Below, piece after piece: positions 24,313 to 33,095 of a stretch of 40,667 nucleotides of DNA. The position numbers and the translations under genes were made by a program. The DNA comes from an uncultured Clostridia bacterium (GTDB taxonomy: Bacteria; Bacillota; Clostridia; TANB77; CAG-508), in NCBI GenBank assembly GCA_934122035.1, contig CAKOVP010000009.1, forward strand, positions 1 through 40,667. The letters run 5' to 3'. Under the pieces are notes generated by a model. That model did no database searches. It saw only the letters and a list, made by a program, of their open reading frames with translations, and was not told the DNA's origin. The first letter of the stretch is position 1. Each line of letters opens with the position of its first letter.

Positions 24313-24373
24313 AGAGAGCACCTCCGATATGTTTGTTTTTCGTCATTTAAACAATATCATTTTTGTGCTCTCT
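24313..24373. repeat. Long imperfect hairpin next to repeat R1
   Basis: AGAGAGCAC (24313-24321) and GTGCTCTCT (24365-24373) are perfect 9-bp complements, with inner pairing of GATAT-GTTT against AAAC-A-ATATC. It lies 3 nt after R1. On the plus strand it is followed by TTT; on the minus strand a GGAGG lies within it just before an ATG that soon hits a stop. It could terminate the copper operon or be part of the mobile element's end. Confidence 0.45.
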
Positions 24374-24459
24374 TTTCAATATTTTATTTTCAATGTCCTT
24401 GTGACATATCTATTTTAAACCTATATTTTTGTATCCATAATCATTTACAGACTTTGACT

Positions 24460-26790
24460 TTATATCTCGTATCTATTTTGTCTATTATTTTTTTCAAATT
24501 TATCTAATATTAGTGTAATCCATCTTATTACCGAAAATTCTGCTATTGCAAATAGTGTAACTAGTGCAGCTGCACGCTCTGATATTGCTTTTATTGCAAA
24601 GAAGTTTGGCATAGTGTTGATTGTTAAAATAATTCCTAGAATACATAGTACCATAACACTTGCTCTATATTTATTTAGTGGTCTAATTATTTTATACAGT
24701 ATTAAAAATCCTCCTGTAAAAAATAAGTAACTGCAGGCTGTTGTTATTTCTAGCCCTCCTACATTAAACAATACAGAAAATCTAACCATAACCACAATTG
24801 CTAAAAATGATGTTATTGCAGCAGGAAGTGAATTTTTAAATACTTTTCTTAAGAAATTGCTGTTTTGCTGTTTTTTCTGATTTTCTTCAAATGTTAGTAA
24901 AAATGCAGGTATTCCAATTGTAAATGCACTACCTAATGATACTTGGTTTGGCTCTAGTGGATATTGCATTGCAAAAATTATTGAATATACAGAAAGTAAC
25001 AAAGAGAATATATTTTTATATGTAAATAATGATGCTGACCTTGTTATATTATTGATGTTTTTTCTTCCCTCATAAACTATGTCTCTCATATTTCCAAAGT
25101 CTGAATCAAGTAATACAACTTGTGCTGTTTCTCTAGCTGCATCTGAACCAGATCCCATAGCAATTGAACAATCGGCTTCTTTCATTGCTAAAATGTCGTT
25201 TACTCCATCACCTGTCATTGCTACTTTTAATTTATGTTCTTTTAAAGCCTGAATTATTTGCTTTTTCTGATTAGGATTTACTCTGCCAAAAATAGTATAT
25301 TTTTTTACTGCTCTTTTTATATCTTCATAGCTTTCTAACTCTCTACAGTCAACATATTTTTCATATCCTTTTATTCCTGCTTGTTTTGCAATTGATGATA
25401 CTGTAATTGGATTATCGCCTGATATAACTTTAATTTCAACTTTTCTGTTGTCGAAAAATTTAAAAATTTCTTTTGCATTTTTTCTTATTTCATTTTTTAA
25501 GCTTATAAATAGAATAGGAACGATTTTTTTATTTTCTTCTTTAACAAATGCAAGTATTCTTTCTCCATTTTTTGCTTTCTTATTAAGCATATTTTCAAAT
25601 GTTTTGTCTAATAATATTTCTGGTGCTCCTAATTTATATGTTAAGTTTTCATCAATTTTAATGAATGAAAATTTATTTTTTGAATTAAAATTTTCTTTGC
25701 TTATATTAGATAGTTTTTCATAAGAAATTCCATCTAGCTGTTCTTTTATAGAATCCATTGTTATGTTATTGTCATCTATTGTATTAATATATTTAGCAAG
25801 AATTTCTAATTTTGAATTTTCTCTTTGTTTGATTAAACTATCTTCTTTTTCATCAAATATGTCTAATACTTTCATTTTGTTATTTGTAATTGTTCCTGTT
25901 TTATCAACACATAGAACATCAACTCTTGCAAGGCTTTCAATGCTTTTCATATCGTGAAGGATAATTCTTTTTTTAGCAAGTTTTCCTGCACTTATTGCTA
26001 AAGCAACTGTTGTTAATAAGTATAATCCCTCTGGAATCATTCCAACTAATGCTGATACCATTGAATTAACACTTTCTTTATAAGAGTTTCCATTTACTTT
26101 ATAAGACTCCCAAAACAATAGTAAACCAATCGGAATAATTACTATTCCTGCAAATTTAACAATTTTGTCAATCGCTGAAATCATTTCAGATTTTGTTTCT
26201 TTAATTTTTTTTGAATCTTTCATTATTTTTGCAGAAAAAGACTCATCTCCAACATTTGTAAGTTTTACAACTGCTTTTCCAGATACAACAAAACTTCCAG
26301 ACATGAGATTTGAATTTATATCTTTTTCAATTTCATCCTGTTCGCCTGTTAATAAAGATTCGTTCACATATATTTTTTCTGAAACTACTATGGCATCGGC
26401 TGGAATTTGATTTCCAGCCTCTAAAAGCACATAATCTCCTTCAACAAGATTTTCGGAGCTTATTTTTTCTTTTTTACCATCTCTTATTACAATATAATTA
26501 CTTTTATCTAGTAATGATAATTTATCTAATGTAATTTTTGCTTTTATTTGTTGAAAAATTCCAATCAAAGTATTTATCGCTACAATAATCAAAAATGTTA
26601 AATTTCTATATGATTGTGATGTGATAAGTAATATTGCTAATATTAGAAAAATCAAATTAAAATATGAGAATATATTTTTGCTTATTATTTTAAGAGTGCT
26701 TTCATTAGCCTTAGTTTTTATTTTATTTGTCTTTCCATGTTTTATCTTTTCTTCTACTTCTTCCTTAGTTAAGCCTTTTAATTCATTCAT
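24460..26790 (-). CDS. P-type cation-transporting ATPase (CtpE-like, non-heavy-metal)
   Basis: A 776-residue P-type ATPase. The phosphorylation motif is D-K-T-G-T-I-T (about 292-298). The actuator motif is L-L-T-G-E-Q-D (about 141), a variant of TGES. The hinge is M-T-G-D-G-V-N-D (about 525). It lacks the CPC motif and metal-binding domain of heavy-metal pumps, so it is not a copper pump. The organisation and lengths fit the CtpE-type cation ATPases, proposed elsewhere to move Ca2+. Ten transmembrane segments are likely. It is 15 nt downstream of copA in the same operon, so it may be coexpressed with copper efflux; the substrate is unresolved. Confidence 0.85.
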   Translation of the reverse strand: MNELKGLTKEEVEEKIKHGKTNKIKTKANESTLKIISKNIFSYFNLIFLILAILLITSQSYRNLTFLIIVAINTLIGIFQQIKAKITLDKLSLLDKSNYIVIRDGKKEKISSENLVEGDYVLLEAGNQIPADAIVVSEKIYVNESLLTGEQDEIEKDINSNLMSGSFVVSGKAVVKLTNVGDESFSAKIMKDSKKIKETKSEMISAIDKIVKFAGIVIIPIGLLLFWESYKVNGNSYKESVNSMVSALVGMIPEGLYLLTTVALAISAGKLAKKRIILHDMKSIESLARVDVLCVDKTGTITNNKMKVLDIFDEKEDSLIKQRENSKLEILAKYINTIDDNNITMDSIKEQLDGISYEKLSNISKENFNSKNKFSFIKIDENLTYKLGAPEILLDKTFENMLNKKAKNGERILAFVKEENKKIVPILFISLKNEIRKNAKEIFKFFDNRKVEIKVISGDNPITVSSIAKQAGIKGYEKYVDCRELESYEDIKRAVKKYTIFGRVNPNQKKQIIQALKEHKLKVAMTGDGVNDILAMKEADCSIAMGSGSDAARETAQVVLLDSDFGNMRDIVYEGRKNINNITRSASLFTYKNIFSLLLSVYSIIFAMQYPLEPNQVSLGSAFTIGIPAFLLTFEENQKKQQNSNFLRKVFKNSLPAAITSFLAIVVMVRFSVLFNVGGLEITTACSYLFFTGGFLILYKIIRPLNKYRASVMVLCILGIILTINTMPNFFAIKAISERAAALVTLFAIAEFSVIRWITLILDKFEKNNRQNRYEI

Positions 26791-26805
26791 AATTTTATTT
26801 TTGTA

Positions 26806-29031
26806 TTATGCCTTTCTACTTTTATTATTCTCATATTTTCTTAATCTTAAAGCATTTAAAATAACAGTAAGACTACTAAATACCATTGCCAAACTTGCAA
26901 TCATTGGATTTATAGAAATTCCAAAAGGTTTTAATACGCCTATGGCAATAGGTATCATTAAACAGTTATAGAAAAATGCCCAAAATAGGTTTTGTTTTAT
27001 ATTTCTAATTGTTTTTTCACTAATTGTAATTAATTTTAGTATTGAATTCAAATCATTTTTTGTTAAAATAACATCACTTGAATCCATTGCAATATCTGTT
27101 CCACTTTTTACGCTTACCCCAATGTCTGCATTTGTTAGTGCAGGGCTATCATTTATTCCATCTCCACACATCATAACCATATTTTCATTTTCTTTTAATT
27201 TCTTTATGGTATCTGCCTTTTGAGATGGTAGTACATTTGAAATTACTTTACTTATTCCAAGTTCTTCGCCTATTTTTTCTGCGGTTTCTTTATTATCTCC
27301 TGTTAACATTATAGTTTCTATATTATGATTTTTTAGCTTACTTATAACATCTTTTGCATTTTTTCTTACTATGTCGTTTACTCCTATCAATGCTAAAATT
27401 TCTTTTTCATTTGCAACATAAACTATACTATTTCCATTGAGCGCTAATAATTTTTCATCTTCTAAATGATTATTTTCAATAGCAAATTTTTCTATTATTT
27501 TTCTATTTCCTAATATTATTTTTTTATTATCCACTTCACCAGTTAATCCATATCCTGCAATGTTTTCAATGTTCTTTACACCTAATTTTGAAATTTTATT
27601 TTCTTGCATATACTCTGAAAATGCTTTTCCAATAGGATGTGTTGATGTTTCTTCAATACTTCCTGCAAGTTTTATTAATTCCTTTTCTGATAGATTGCTG
27701 TAATTGTATATTTGTGAAATTCTTAATTTTCCATAGGTTAGTGTTCCTGTTTTATCAAATACCACAGTGTTAATTTTTGAAGCATTTTCTAATATTTCGC
27801 TCTTTTTTACTAATATTCCATTACTTGCGCATATCCCCTCACTTATAACTATTGCAAGTGGTGTTGCTAAGCCTAAACTGCAAGGACAAGCAACTACTAA
27901 TACTGTAACAAATGTACTTAATGCTGTTCCAAAGTCATACCCTAAAGTTAAATAAATAATAAAACTTATTATAGCAATTATAATAACTACTGGAACAAAA
28001 TATCCTGAGATTTTATCAGCAATCTTTGCTATTGGTGCTTTTGTATTACTTGCTTCTACAACCAATTTTACTATTTCAGATACTGTTGATTCTTTTCCAA
28101 TTTTTTCAGCCTTATATTTTATAAAACCATCATAATTCAAACTTCCTGCTATTACTTTATCTCCAACATTTTTGGTTGCAGGTTTGCTCTCTCCTGTAAT
28201 AAAAGATTCATCTAAATGCGTTTTTCCTTCTATTATTTCACCATCTACTGCAATTTTATCTCCTGCCTTTGAGATTAAAACATCACCTTTTTTTATCTCA
28301 TCAAGAGTTACTTCTTTTGGGATTCCATTTACTTCAATTATTGCTTTATTGGGAGTAATTTCAACCAATTTCTTTATTGCATCTTTTGTTTTATCTTTGC
28401 TTATTCCATCAATATATCTTCCAAGTTTAACAAAATAAATGACTATTGCAGCTGATTCAAAATATAAATTCATTGTATAATGCATATGACCTTTTATTAT
28501 CATATACATTCCATATAAACTATATAAAAAGCTACTTACAACTCCAATGGCAACAAGTGTATCCATATTAGGAATTTTATGAATTAAATTTTTATAACCA
28601 TTTTTTAAAATATCATATCCATATCCAAAAAAAGCAATAGTTAAAATTAATAAACATATAGCATAATTTATAGGATTATATTCTGCACTTAAAAATTTAA
28701 AAATTGGCAATCCAATCATATGCCCCATAGATACATACATAGTAATTATTGCTAAAATTGTAAAAATAATAAATTGTATTTTTTCTTTTTTATTATTTTT
28801 TTCTATATCAATTTTTTTAAATTGTCCTAAACTTTTAAAGCCTGCTTGCTTTACATATTTTTCTATTTTTTCTTGATCTAAAATTTGCTCATCATAAGTT
28901 ACTGTAGCATTTGCCATTACAAGATTTACATTTGCCTCAAAAATTCCATTCTGTTTATTCAGGTATTTTTCTAATCCATTAGAACACGCACTACACGTCA
29001 TTCCATCAATCGCTAATATAATGCTTTTCAT
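26806..29031 (-). CDS. copA: Copper-exporting P1B-type ATPase
   Basis: A 741-residue heavy-metal ATPase that exports Cu+. An N-terminal HMA domain has G-M-T-C-S-A-C (10-16). Transmembrane segments surround the metal site A-C-P-C-S-L (about 391), followed by D-K-T-G-T-L-T (about 433), the S-T-H-P-I-G-K-A motif typical of P1B pumps (about 478), and G-D-G-I-N-D-S-P-A-L. It starts 1 nt after the copZ stop, so translation is probably coupled. No CsoR or CopY gene is visible nearby and no clear TACAnnTGTA operator precedes copZ. Confidence 0.96.
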   Translation of the reverse strand: MKSIILAIDGMTCSACSNGLEKYLNKQNGIFEANVNLVMANATVTYDEQILDQEKIEKYVKQAGFKSLGQFKKIDIEKNNKKEKIQFIIFTILAIITMYVSMGHMIGLPIFKFLSAEYNPINYAICLLILTIAFFGYGYDILKNGYKNLIHKIPNMDTLVAIGVVSSFLYSLYGMYMIIKGHMHYTMNLYFESAAIVIYFVKLGRYIDGISKDKTKDAIKKLVEITPNKAIIEVNGIPKEVTLDEIKKGDVLISKAGDKIAVDGEIIEGKTHLDESFITGESKPATKNVGDKVIAGSLNYDGFIKYKAEKIGKESTVSEIVKLVVEASNTKAPIAKIADKISGYFVPVVIIIAIISFIIYLTLGYDFGTALSTFVTVLVVACPCSLGLATPLAIVISEGICASNGILVKKSEILENASKINTVVFDKTGTLTYGKLRISQIYNYSNLSEKELIKLAGSIEETSTHPIGKAFSEYMQENKISKLGVKNIENIAGYGLTGEVDNKKIILGNRKIIEKFAIENNHLEDEKLLALNGNSIVYVANEKEILALIGVNDIVRKNAKDVISKLKNHNIETIMLTGDNKETAEKIGEELGISKVISNVLPSQKADTIKKLKENENMVMMCGDGINDSPALTNADIGVSVKSGTDIAMDSSDVILTKNDLNSILKLITISEKTIRNIKQNLFWAFFYNCLMIPIAIGVLKPFGISINPMIASLAMVFSSLTVILNALRLRKYENNKSRKA

Positions 29032-29032
29032 A

Positions 29033-29245
29033 TTATTGTTCCTCTACAATTTCAAAACCAAGATCTACTATTCTTTCTTTAATTTGATTAACATCTATAT
29101 TATTTTCATATTTTATTGTTACTATTCCAGTATTATGATTTGCATCTACGCTTTCAACTCCACTAATTTCTGATAGAGCTGTTTTAACTCTATTTTCACA
29201 TCCTTCACAAACCATTCCATTTATTTTAATTTTTAATTCTTTCAT
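29033..29245 (-). CDS. copZ: Copper chaperone (HMA domain)
   Basis: A 70-residue single HMA domain with the metal site G-M-V-C-E-G-C (10-16) and the ferredoxin-like beta-alpha-beta-beta-alpha-beta pattern. It is predicted to carry Cu+ to CopA, encoded next. AAAGGA precedes the ATG by about 10 nt. First gene of the copZ-copA-ATPase operon. The upstream stretch to 29409 has no gene I support, apart from a 13- to 28-codon fragment ending at the copZ start. Confidence 0.93.
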   Translation of the reverse strand: MKELKIKINGMVCEGCENRVKTALSEISGVESVDANHNTGIVTIKYENNIDVNQIKERIVDLGFEIVEEQ

Positions 29246-29409
29246 TTTATATCATCCTTTCTTTTATTTATTAAATACTCCATAAGTATTACTAACTTAT
29301 TTATTCTCTTTTCTTCTTTTCCTCCAACTAATTATAATAATATTTTATTTTCTTTAGTTGACCCATTTATTGTATTATGAATATTAAATCAATTATCTGC
29401 TTTTAATAT

Positions 29410-30405
29410 TTATTTTACATCACTTAAAAATTTAAAGATTTTATTATAATATGTATCTGGCTCTTTATATCTTGATTCAGTATGGCCAGCACCATGTATT
29501 ATAAATTTATCTTTCTTACAATTAGCTGCTTCATATAATTTTTCACACATATACTCTGGAACAAAGTCATCATTATCTCCATGAATAAATAATATTGGAA
29601 CAGTTGCTTTTTTCACTTGTTCTAGTGCAGACGCTTCTTTAATGTCATATTTTGCCCTGAAATTTGCAACTATTTCAAACATATTTAATACTGGAAAAGA
29701 TGGCAAATTAAATCTAGCCTTAGCTTCTGATGCAAATATATCCCATACTGATGTATAACCGCTGTCTTCTATTATTGCTTTAACATTGCTTGGAAGTTCA
29801 TCTCCTGATGCCATGAGTACTGTTGCAGCTCCCATTGACGAACCATGTAATACAATGTTTGCATTATTATTTTGTTTTATGATTAATTCTATCCAACATT
29901 TTAAGTCATCTTTATCCAGCCATCCCATTCCTATATATTCTCCCTCGCTTTTGCCAGTGGCTCTCATATATGGAATTAGTACATTGTAGCCTTTTTCTGA
30001 AAAGTGCCTTCCTATTGAAATTACTGATTCTGGATTTGAGCGGTAACCATGTAGAACAATTACCCAGTCGTTAATTTGTTCATCTCTTATGTATTCAGTT
30101 CCTTTTAAAGTTATTCCATCATTTGCAGTAGTCTCAACCTTTTCATTTTTTATGGTGCTTGTCCATTGACTAGCAAGTTGTTTTTCTTCTTTTCGATTTT
30201 CTTCTATGATTTTTTCTGTTGCATTATCTATACTTGCCACTTCTATTGCTTCTTTATTTTTTACTTCTCTATCTCCACCGTTTCCAGTTCTTAATATAGC
30301 ATAATTAACAAAATAATTTCCTATTCCTATGGTTGCTAGTATTATAATTGTAACTATAATTAGTAGTGCAATTAATATTCTTTTTATAATTTTTTTCTTT
30401 TTCAT
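29410..30405 (-). CDS. Membrane-anchored alpha/beta hydrolase
   Basis: A 331-residue protein with an N-terminal signal anchor (about 8-30), so the catalytic domain faces outside. The alpha/beta-hydrolase triad is visible: nucleophile in G-S-S-M-G (about 190-194), Asp in H-G-D-N-D-D-F-V-P (about 276-279) and His in G-A-G-H-T-E-S (about 308). The oxyanion-region H-G-Y-R-S-N-P lies near 120. AAAGGA lies 7 nt before the ATG. It resembles the extracellular esterase/acyl-peptidase-like hydrolases of the family that includes Bacillus YqkD. Substrate unknown. A 10-bp inverted repeat precedes it. Confidence 0.85.
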   Translation of the reverse strand: MKKKKIIKRILIALLIIVTIIILATIGIGNYFVNYAILRTGNGGDREVKNKEAIEVASIDNATEKIIEENRKEEKQLASQWTSTIKNEKVETTANDGITLKGTEYIRDEQINDWVIVLHGYRSNPESVISIGRHFSEKGYNVLIPYMRATGKSEGEYIGMGWLDKDDLKCWIELIIKQNNNANIVLHGSSMGAATVLMASGDELPSNVKAIIEDSGYTSVWDIFASEAKARFNLPSFPVLNMFEIVANFRAKYDIKEASALEQVKKATVPILFIHGDNDDFVPEYMCEKLYEAANCKKDKFIIHGAGHTESRYKEPDTYYNKIFKFLSDVK

Positions 30406-30476
30406 GTGTAGTTCCTTTTACAATTTTTTTGAACATTATATCATAAAAATTATAAAATTATTAGAGCTGACTAATT

Positions 30477-30513
30477 AGTATAAAAAGTAAATTATACAGT
30501 TAGTTTTTATACT
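30477..30513. repeat. Perfect 10-bp inverted repeat
   Basis: AGTATAAAAA (30477-30486) and TTTTTATACT (30504-30513) are perfect complements around a 17-nt loop. It lies between the stop of the sigma-factor partner gene and the hydrolase, 9 nt past that stop. It could be a weak terminator or an operator. Confidence 0.45.
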
Positions 30514-30521
30514 CAAACTTT

Positions 30522-31076
30522 TTACTTTATATGCAAAATTTTTATAATTTCAATTGCTTCATCTGCCTCATTTTTTTGTAGATTTTGATTAATTACTACA
30601 ATATTTTTGTTGGTACCTATAATAATATCTTTCCATACTTCATCACCTGCATAGTATCCAACAATAGCTTCATTTCCATTATTTAAAGTTATATTTTTCG
30701 ATGTTCTTTCAGTTCCACAGACTCCAAATTTTTCTTTATAAAAATATATCATTGCATACTTTTCTTCATCATTCTTATAGAGTTTTAAAGCATAGTTGTA
30801 ATTATCAGTTTCTGCGACTTGCATTTCTTTATAATTCCAGTCACTTGGAATATCTAGTTCTATTGTAGTATCTCCAATTGTTTTAGAGTATTTTTCTTCT
30901 TTTACTATATTTTCGTCTTGGTTTGTTTTTACTATTACTGAATATTTTTTACCCCAAGTTCCAAATACTACTTCCTCACCATTTTTCATTCTGTTAGAAT
31001 CAATCAAATACATTGTCCCTACTACTGTAACTGCTATAATTGCTATAATTGCTAGTATAATTATTGTTTTTTTCAT
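30522..31076 (-). CDS. Membrane-anchored protein paired with ECF sigma factor
   Basis: A 184-residue protein with an N-terminal transmembrane segment (about 4-24), then N-R-M-K-N-G-E-E-V-V-F-G-T-W-G, a motif common to small Clostridia proteins encoded beside ECF sigma genes. A mostly beta-rich outside domain follows. Only one cysteine (C119) is in the soluble part. It starts 22 nt after the sigma factor gene, so they are cotranscribed. It may be a sensor or a target of the sigma factor. No catalytic motif seen. Confidence 0.65.
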   Translation of the reverse strand: MKKTIIILAIIAIIAVTVVGTMYLIDSNRMKNGEEVVFGTWGKKYSVIVKTNQDENIVKEEKYSKTIGDTTIELDIPSDWNYKEMQVAETDNYNYALKLYKNDEEKYAMIYFYKEKFGVCGTERTSKNITLNNGNEAIVGYYAGDEVWKDIIIGTNKNIVVINQNLQKNEADEAIEIIKILHIK

Positions 31077-31098
31077 ATATTCCCACCTAACCTTTCTA

Positions 31099-31971
31099 CT
31101 ATTTAGACAATTTATCTCTTTGTTTTAGTTGGTATTTTGTAAAAATAATTGCAAAAATTATTGTTAGCATAAAAAATATTGCTGAGGCTACCATTAATCC
31201 TACTGCTGTATAATTTGCTGTATTTTCATTAACATTTTCAATAACTGTAGTGGCATTTTCATCTTTTACTTGTGAATTTAGTTGTGTTTTTTCTGCTTGC
31301 TCATACTGTTGTTTTTTATCTTCATCTGTAGAAAATTCAGTATTTTTTATTATATTTTCTTCTTGAATTGGAGGAGTTTCCTTTTTCTCATTCTTTATAG
31401 CAAAAATGCTTGATATAAACGAAATTATAAACATTGTAAAATTGCTTAATAGTAATGTTAATGTATTTACTGCTTTATAATATCTCCATTTCACTGTTCC
31501 TGTTGGTATATTTAAAATCTTTCCTATTTCTTCAAAAGAACAATTTGAAATTATTTTCAAAGAAATAATTTCTTTTTCATTATCATTTAGTTTGCTAATT
31601 AATTTATTATAATTTTCTTTTTCTATTACTTTATCTAATTCATTGTTATCATCTTCAATTTCATATATATTATCTAAATTAATATTATTTTTATTACTTT
31701 TTAAATAATTTAATGCTTCGTTTCTGGCAACAGAATATAGCCAACTAGCCTCATTTCTAGTTGGGAGTTTTTCTTTGTTCATTGAATATATTTTCTCAAA
31801 TACCAATTGCATTACATCTTCTGCATCATTTTTATTTTTTAATATGCTGTATATAATTTTTAATACTAATTTATCATATTTACTATAAAATTCTTCAAAT
31901 GCAATATTGTTATTATTTTTTATCTCTGCAAAAAGATTTTTTAACTCTTTTACATTTATTTTTTCTGGCAT
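31099..31971 (-). CDS. ECF-type sigma factor with C-terminal membrane hairpin
   Basis: A 290-residue protein. Region 2 is clear (Y-D-K-L-V-L-K-I-I-Y-S, D-A-E-D-V-M-Q-L-V-F-E-K-I-Y, about 27-68). Region 4 follows (L-N-D-N-E-K-E-I-I-S-L then S-F-E-E-I-G-K-I-L-N-I-P-T-G-T-V-K-W-R, about 120-160). A typical ECF protein ends near 170. This one continues with two hydrophobic segments (about 172-193 and 256-278) separated by a Glu/Thr/Gln-rich loop, so the sigma factor is tethered to the membrane. AAAGGG precedes the ATG by 7 nt. The next gene encodes a membrane-anchored partner. No separate anti-sigma gene is visible, so the tail may take that role. Confidence 0.88.
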   Translation of the reverse strand: MPEKINVKELKNLFAEIKNNNNIAFEEFYSKYDKLVLKIIYSILKNKNDAEDVMQLVFEKIYSMNKEKLPTRNEASWLYSVARNEALNYLKSNKNNINLDNIYEIEDDNNELDKVIEKENYNKLISKLNDNEKEIISLKIISNCSFEEIGKILNIPTGTVKWRYYKAVNTLTLLLSNFTMFIISFISSIFAIKNEKKETPPIQEENIIKNTEFSTDEDKKQQYEQAEKTQLNSQVKDENATTVIENVNENTANYTAVGLMVASAIFFMLTIIFAIIFTKYQLKQRDKLSK

Positions 31972-32052
31972 AAGTAGTCCCTTTCATTTTTTATATTTAT
32001 AACATATCTCAAAAATAAAGTAAATATTATAAATAAAAAGCCTAGTTCATAC

Positions 32053-32121
32053 TGTAGGTTAGTCAATCATTTGTCGCAAATTATTAAGCTAAATACTTTG
32101 AGCACCTATATTGCAAATAAC
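32053..32121. repeat. Dispersed 70-bp repeat, copy R2
   Basis: Two blocks are identical to R1 at 24240-24309 (33 and 28 nt), with a different middle. Its last 13 bases (TATTGCAAATAAC) also begin the 42-bp direct repeat copies at 32109 and 33053. So R2 marks one border of the decayed segment 32053-33094. Confidence 0.65.
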
Positions 32122-32150
32122 GATTCTTCTTGACTTTTATATTTTTTTAT
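32109..32150. repeat. 42-bp direct repeat, copy A
   Basis: Identical over 42 nt to 33053-33094. It begins TATTGCAAATAACGATTCTT and ends in a run of T then AT. The two copies bracket about 900 bp of broken genes. It is too long for a transposon target duplication and resembles an attachment or recombination site. Confidence 0.7.
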
Positions 32151-32475
32151 GAATTCCCTGGGTCTCAACCAACCTAGTGGTCTCATATTCTTTCTTTTTG
32201 CTTGGTGTTTTTTGTATATTCCTAATCTTTGCATTGCATGATACAATCCTTGTATTGTTCTTTTCTTGTATTTTTTCTAAAATTTCATTCAATACTTTTT
32301 CTCTATCTCTTGAAGGATCAATATATTCTATCCCATATTTAGGACACTCTATTTTCAACCTTTCATTACACTCATACCAATCTTATGCATGTTCTAGTAA
32401 ATATTCTCTTGGCAATTTATATGTCCAGCTTTCTTTTATATCATTCATAATGCATTGATTTACTATATATTGCTG
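32137..32475 (-). pseudogene. Fragment of a P-loop kinase-like gene
   Basis: A 73-residue open frame (from 32358) continues upstream in the same frame beyond an in-frame TAA at 32383-32385 to about 32475. The upstream part reads V-N-Q-C-I-M-N-D-I-K-E-S-W and the downstream part C-P-K-Y-G-I-E-Y-I-D then R-D-R-E-K-V-L-N-E-I-L. This resembles the C-terminal half of small P-loop nucleotide or shikimate-type kinases. There is no P-loop left, and the end runs into the direct repeat. The family is uncertain; decay is clear. Confidence 0.45.
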
Positions 32476-32480
32476 TCCAC

Positions 32481-32901
32481 CTATTTTTTCTTTAAGCCCT
32501 TCTTATTTTCTTTTTCTAATTCCTTCAAGCTCTTTTTAGGTGTAGGTAATTCTTCTGGCATAGTTCCGCCCTGCTTGTTTAATAGCTTTTACTTCTTTTC
32601 TTGGATCTCCATTTTGTGCTATAAGATAACAAGCATAACGAGTTAATTTATAATCATTGATTTCTTTTTCAGCATTTTTTGGCATTCTTATCGTTTTCCT
32701 GACGTCAGGAAAATGTTCAACCACACTAATTCCAGTATTTTCGCAAGCTATTTTAGCTTTTTGGATTACTTTTTCAAAATTCTCCCATTTATTATACTTC
32801 AGTACTTTTTGTAGTTCTCTAGCATACCAATATTCAATTCCATTTTCATCAATATGTTTAATACTTTCAAAAGTTTTATTTTCATTATTCATATTTTTCA
32901 T
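32481..32901 (-). pseudogene. dinD: DinD (DNA-damage-inducible protein D) remnant with internal deletion
   Basis: The N-terminal frame (32901-32536, 121 codons) matches DinD closely: F-E-S-I-K-H-I-D-E-N-G, E-Y-W-Y-A-R-E-L-Q-K-V-L, then D-Y-K-L-T-R-Y-A-C-Y-L-I-A-Q-N-G-D-P-R-K-E-V. After about residue 112 the frame goes wrong. In another frame the next bases read G-G-T-M-P-E-E-L-P-T-P-K-K-S-L, which is the C-terminal signature of DinD, ending at 32481. So about 130 residues of the usual 270-280 have been deleted, with a frame change at about 32570. DinD is a phage- and mobile-element-associated SOS protein (Bro-N-like fold). Confidence 0.8.
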
Positions 32902-33052
32902 TATATCATCTCCAACTCAAAATTGTACAATTATTATAAAACATTTGTTTGTATTTGTCAATTATAGTTCATAAAAATTTTTGACCACTTTTTTAAGATT
33001 ATTGTACAAAATAGACATATTGAAATAAAATTTATATATAATAAAAAACAGC

Positions 33053-33094
33053 TATTGCAAATAACGATTCTTCTTGACTTTTATATTTTTTTAT
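33053..33094. repeat. 42-bp direct repeat, copy B
   Basis: Identical to 32109-32150. It lies 2 nt beyond the metK stop, at the right border of the decayed segment. The interval 32902-33052 between the dinD remnant and this repeat holds nothing else I recognise. Confidence 0.7.
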
Positions 33095-33095
33095 A

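Noticed and set aside
29246..29340. Short 13- to 28-codon frame ending at the copZ start
   Set aside because: It has no good start or ribosome site of its own and is too short to separate from chance.
24240..33094. Repeats R1, R2 and the 42-bp copies as a CRISPR array
   Set aside because: The copies are kilobases apart with no regular spacers and no cas genes in the window.
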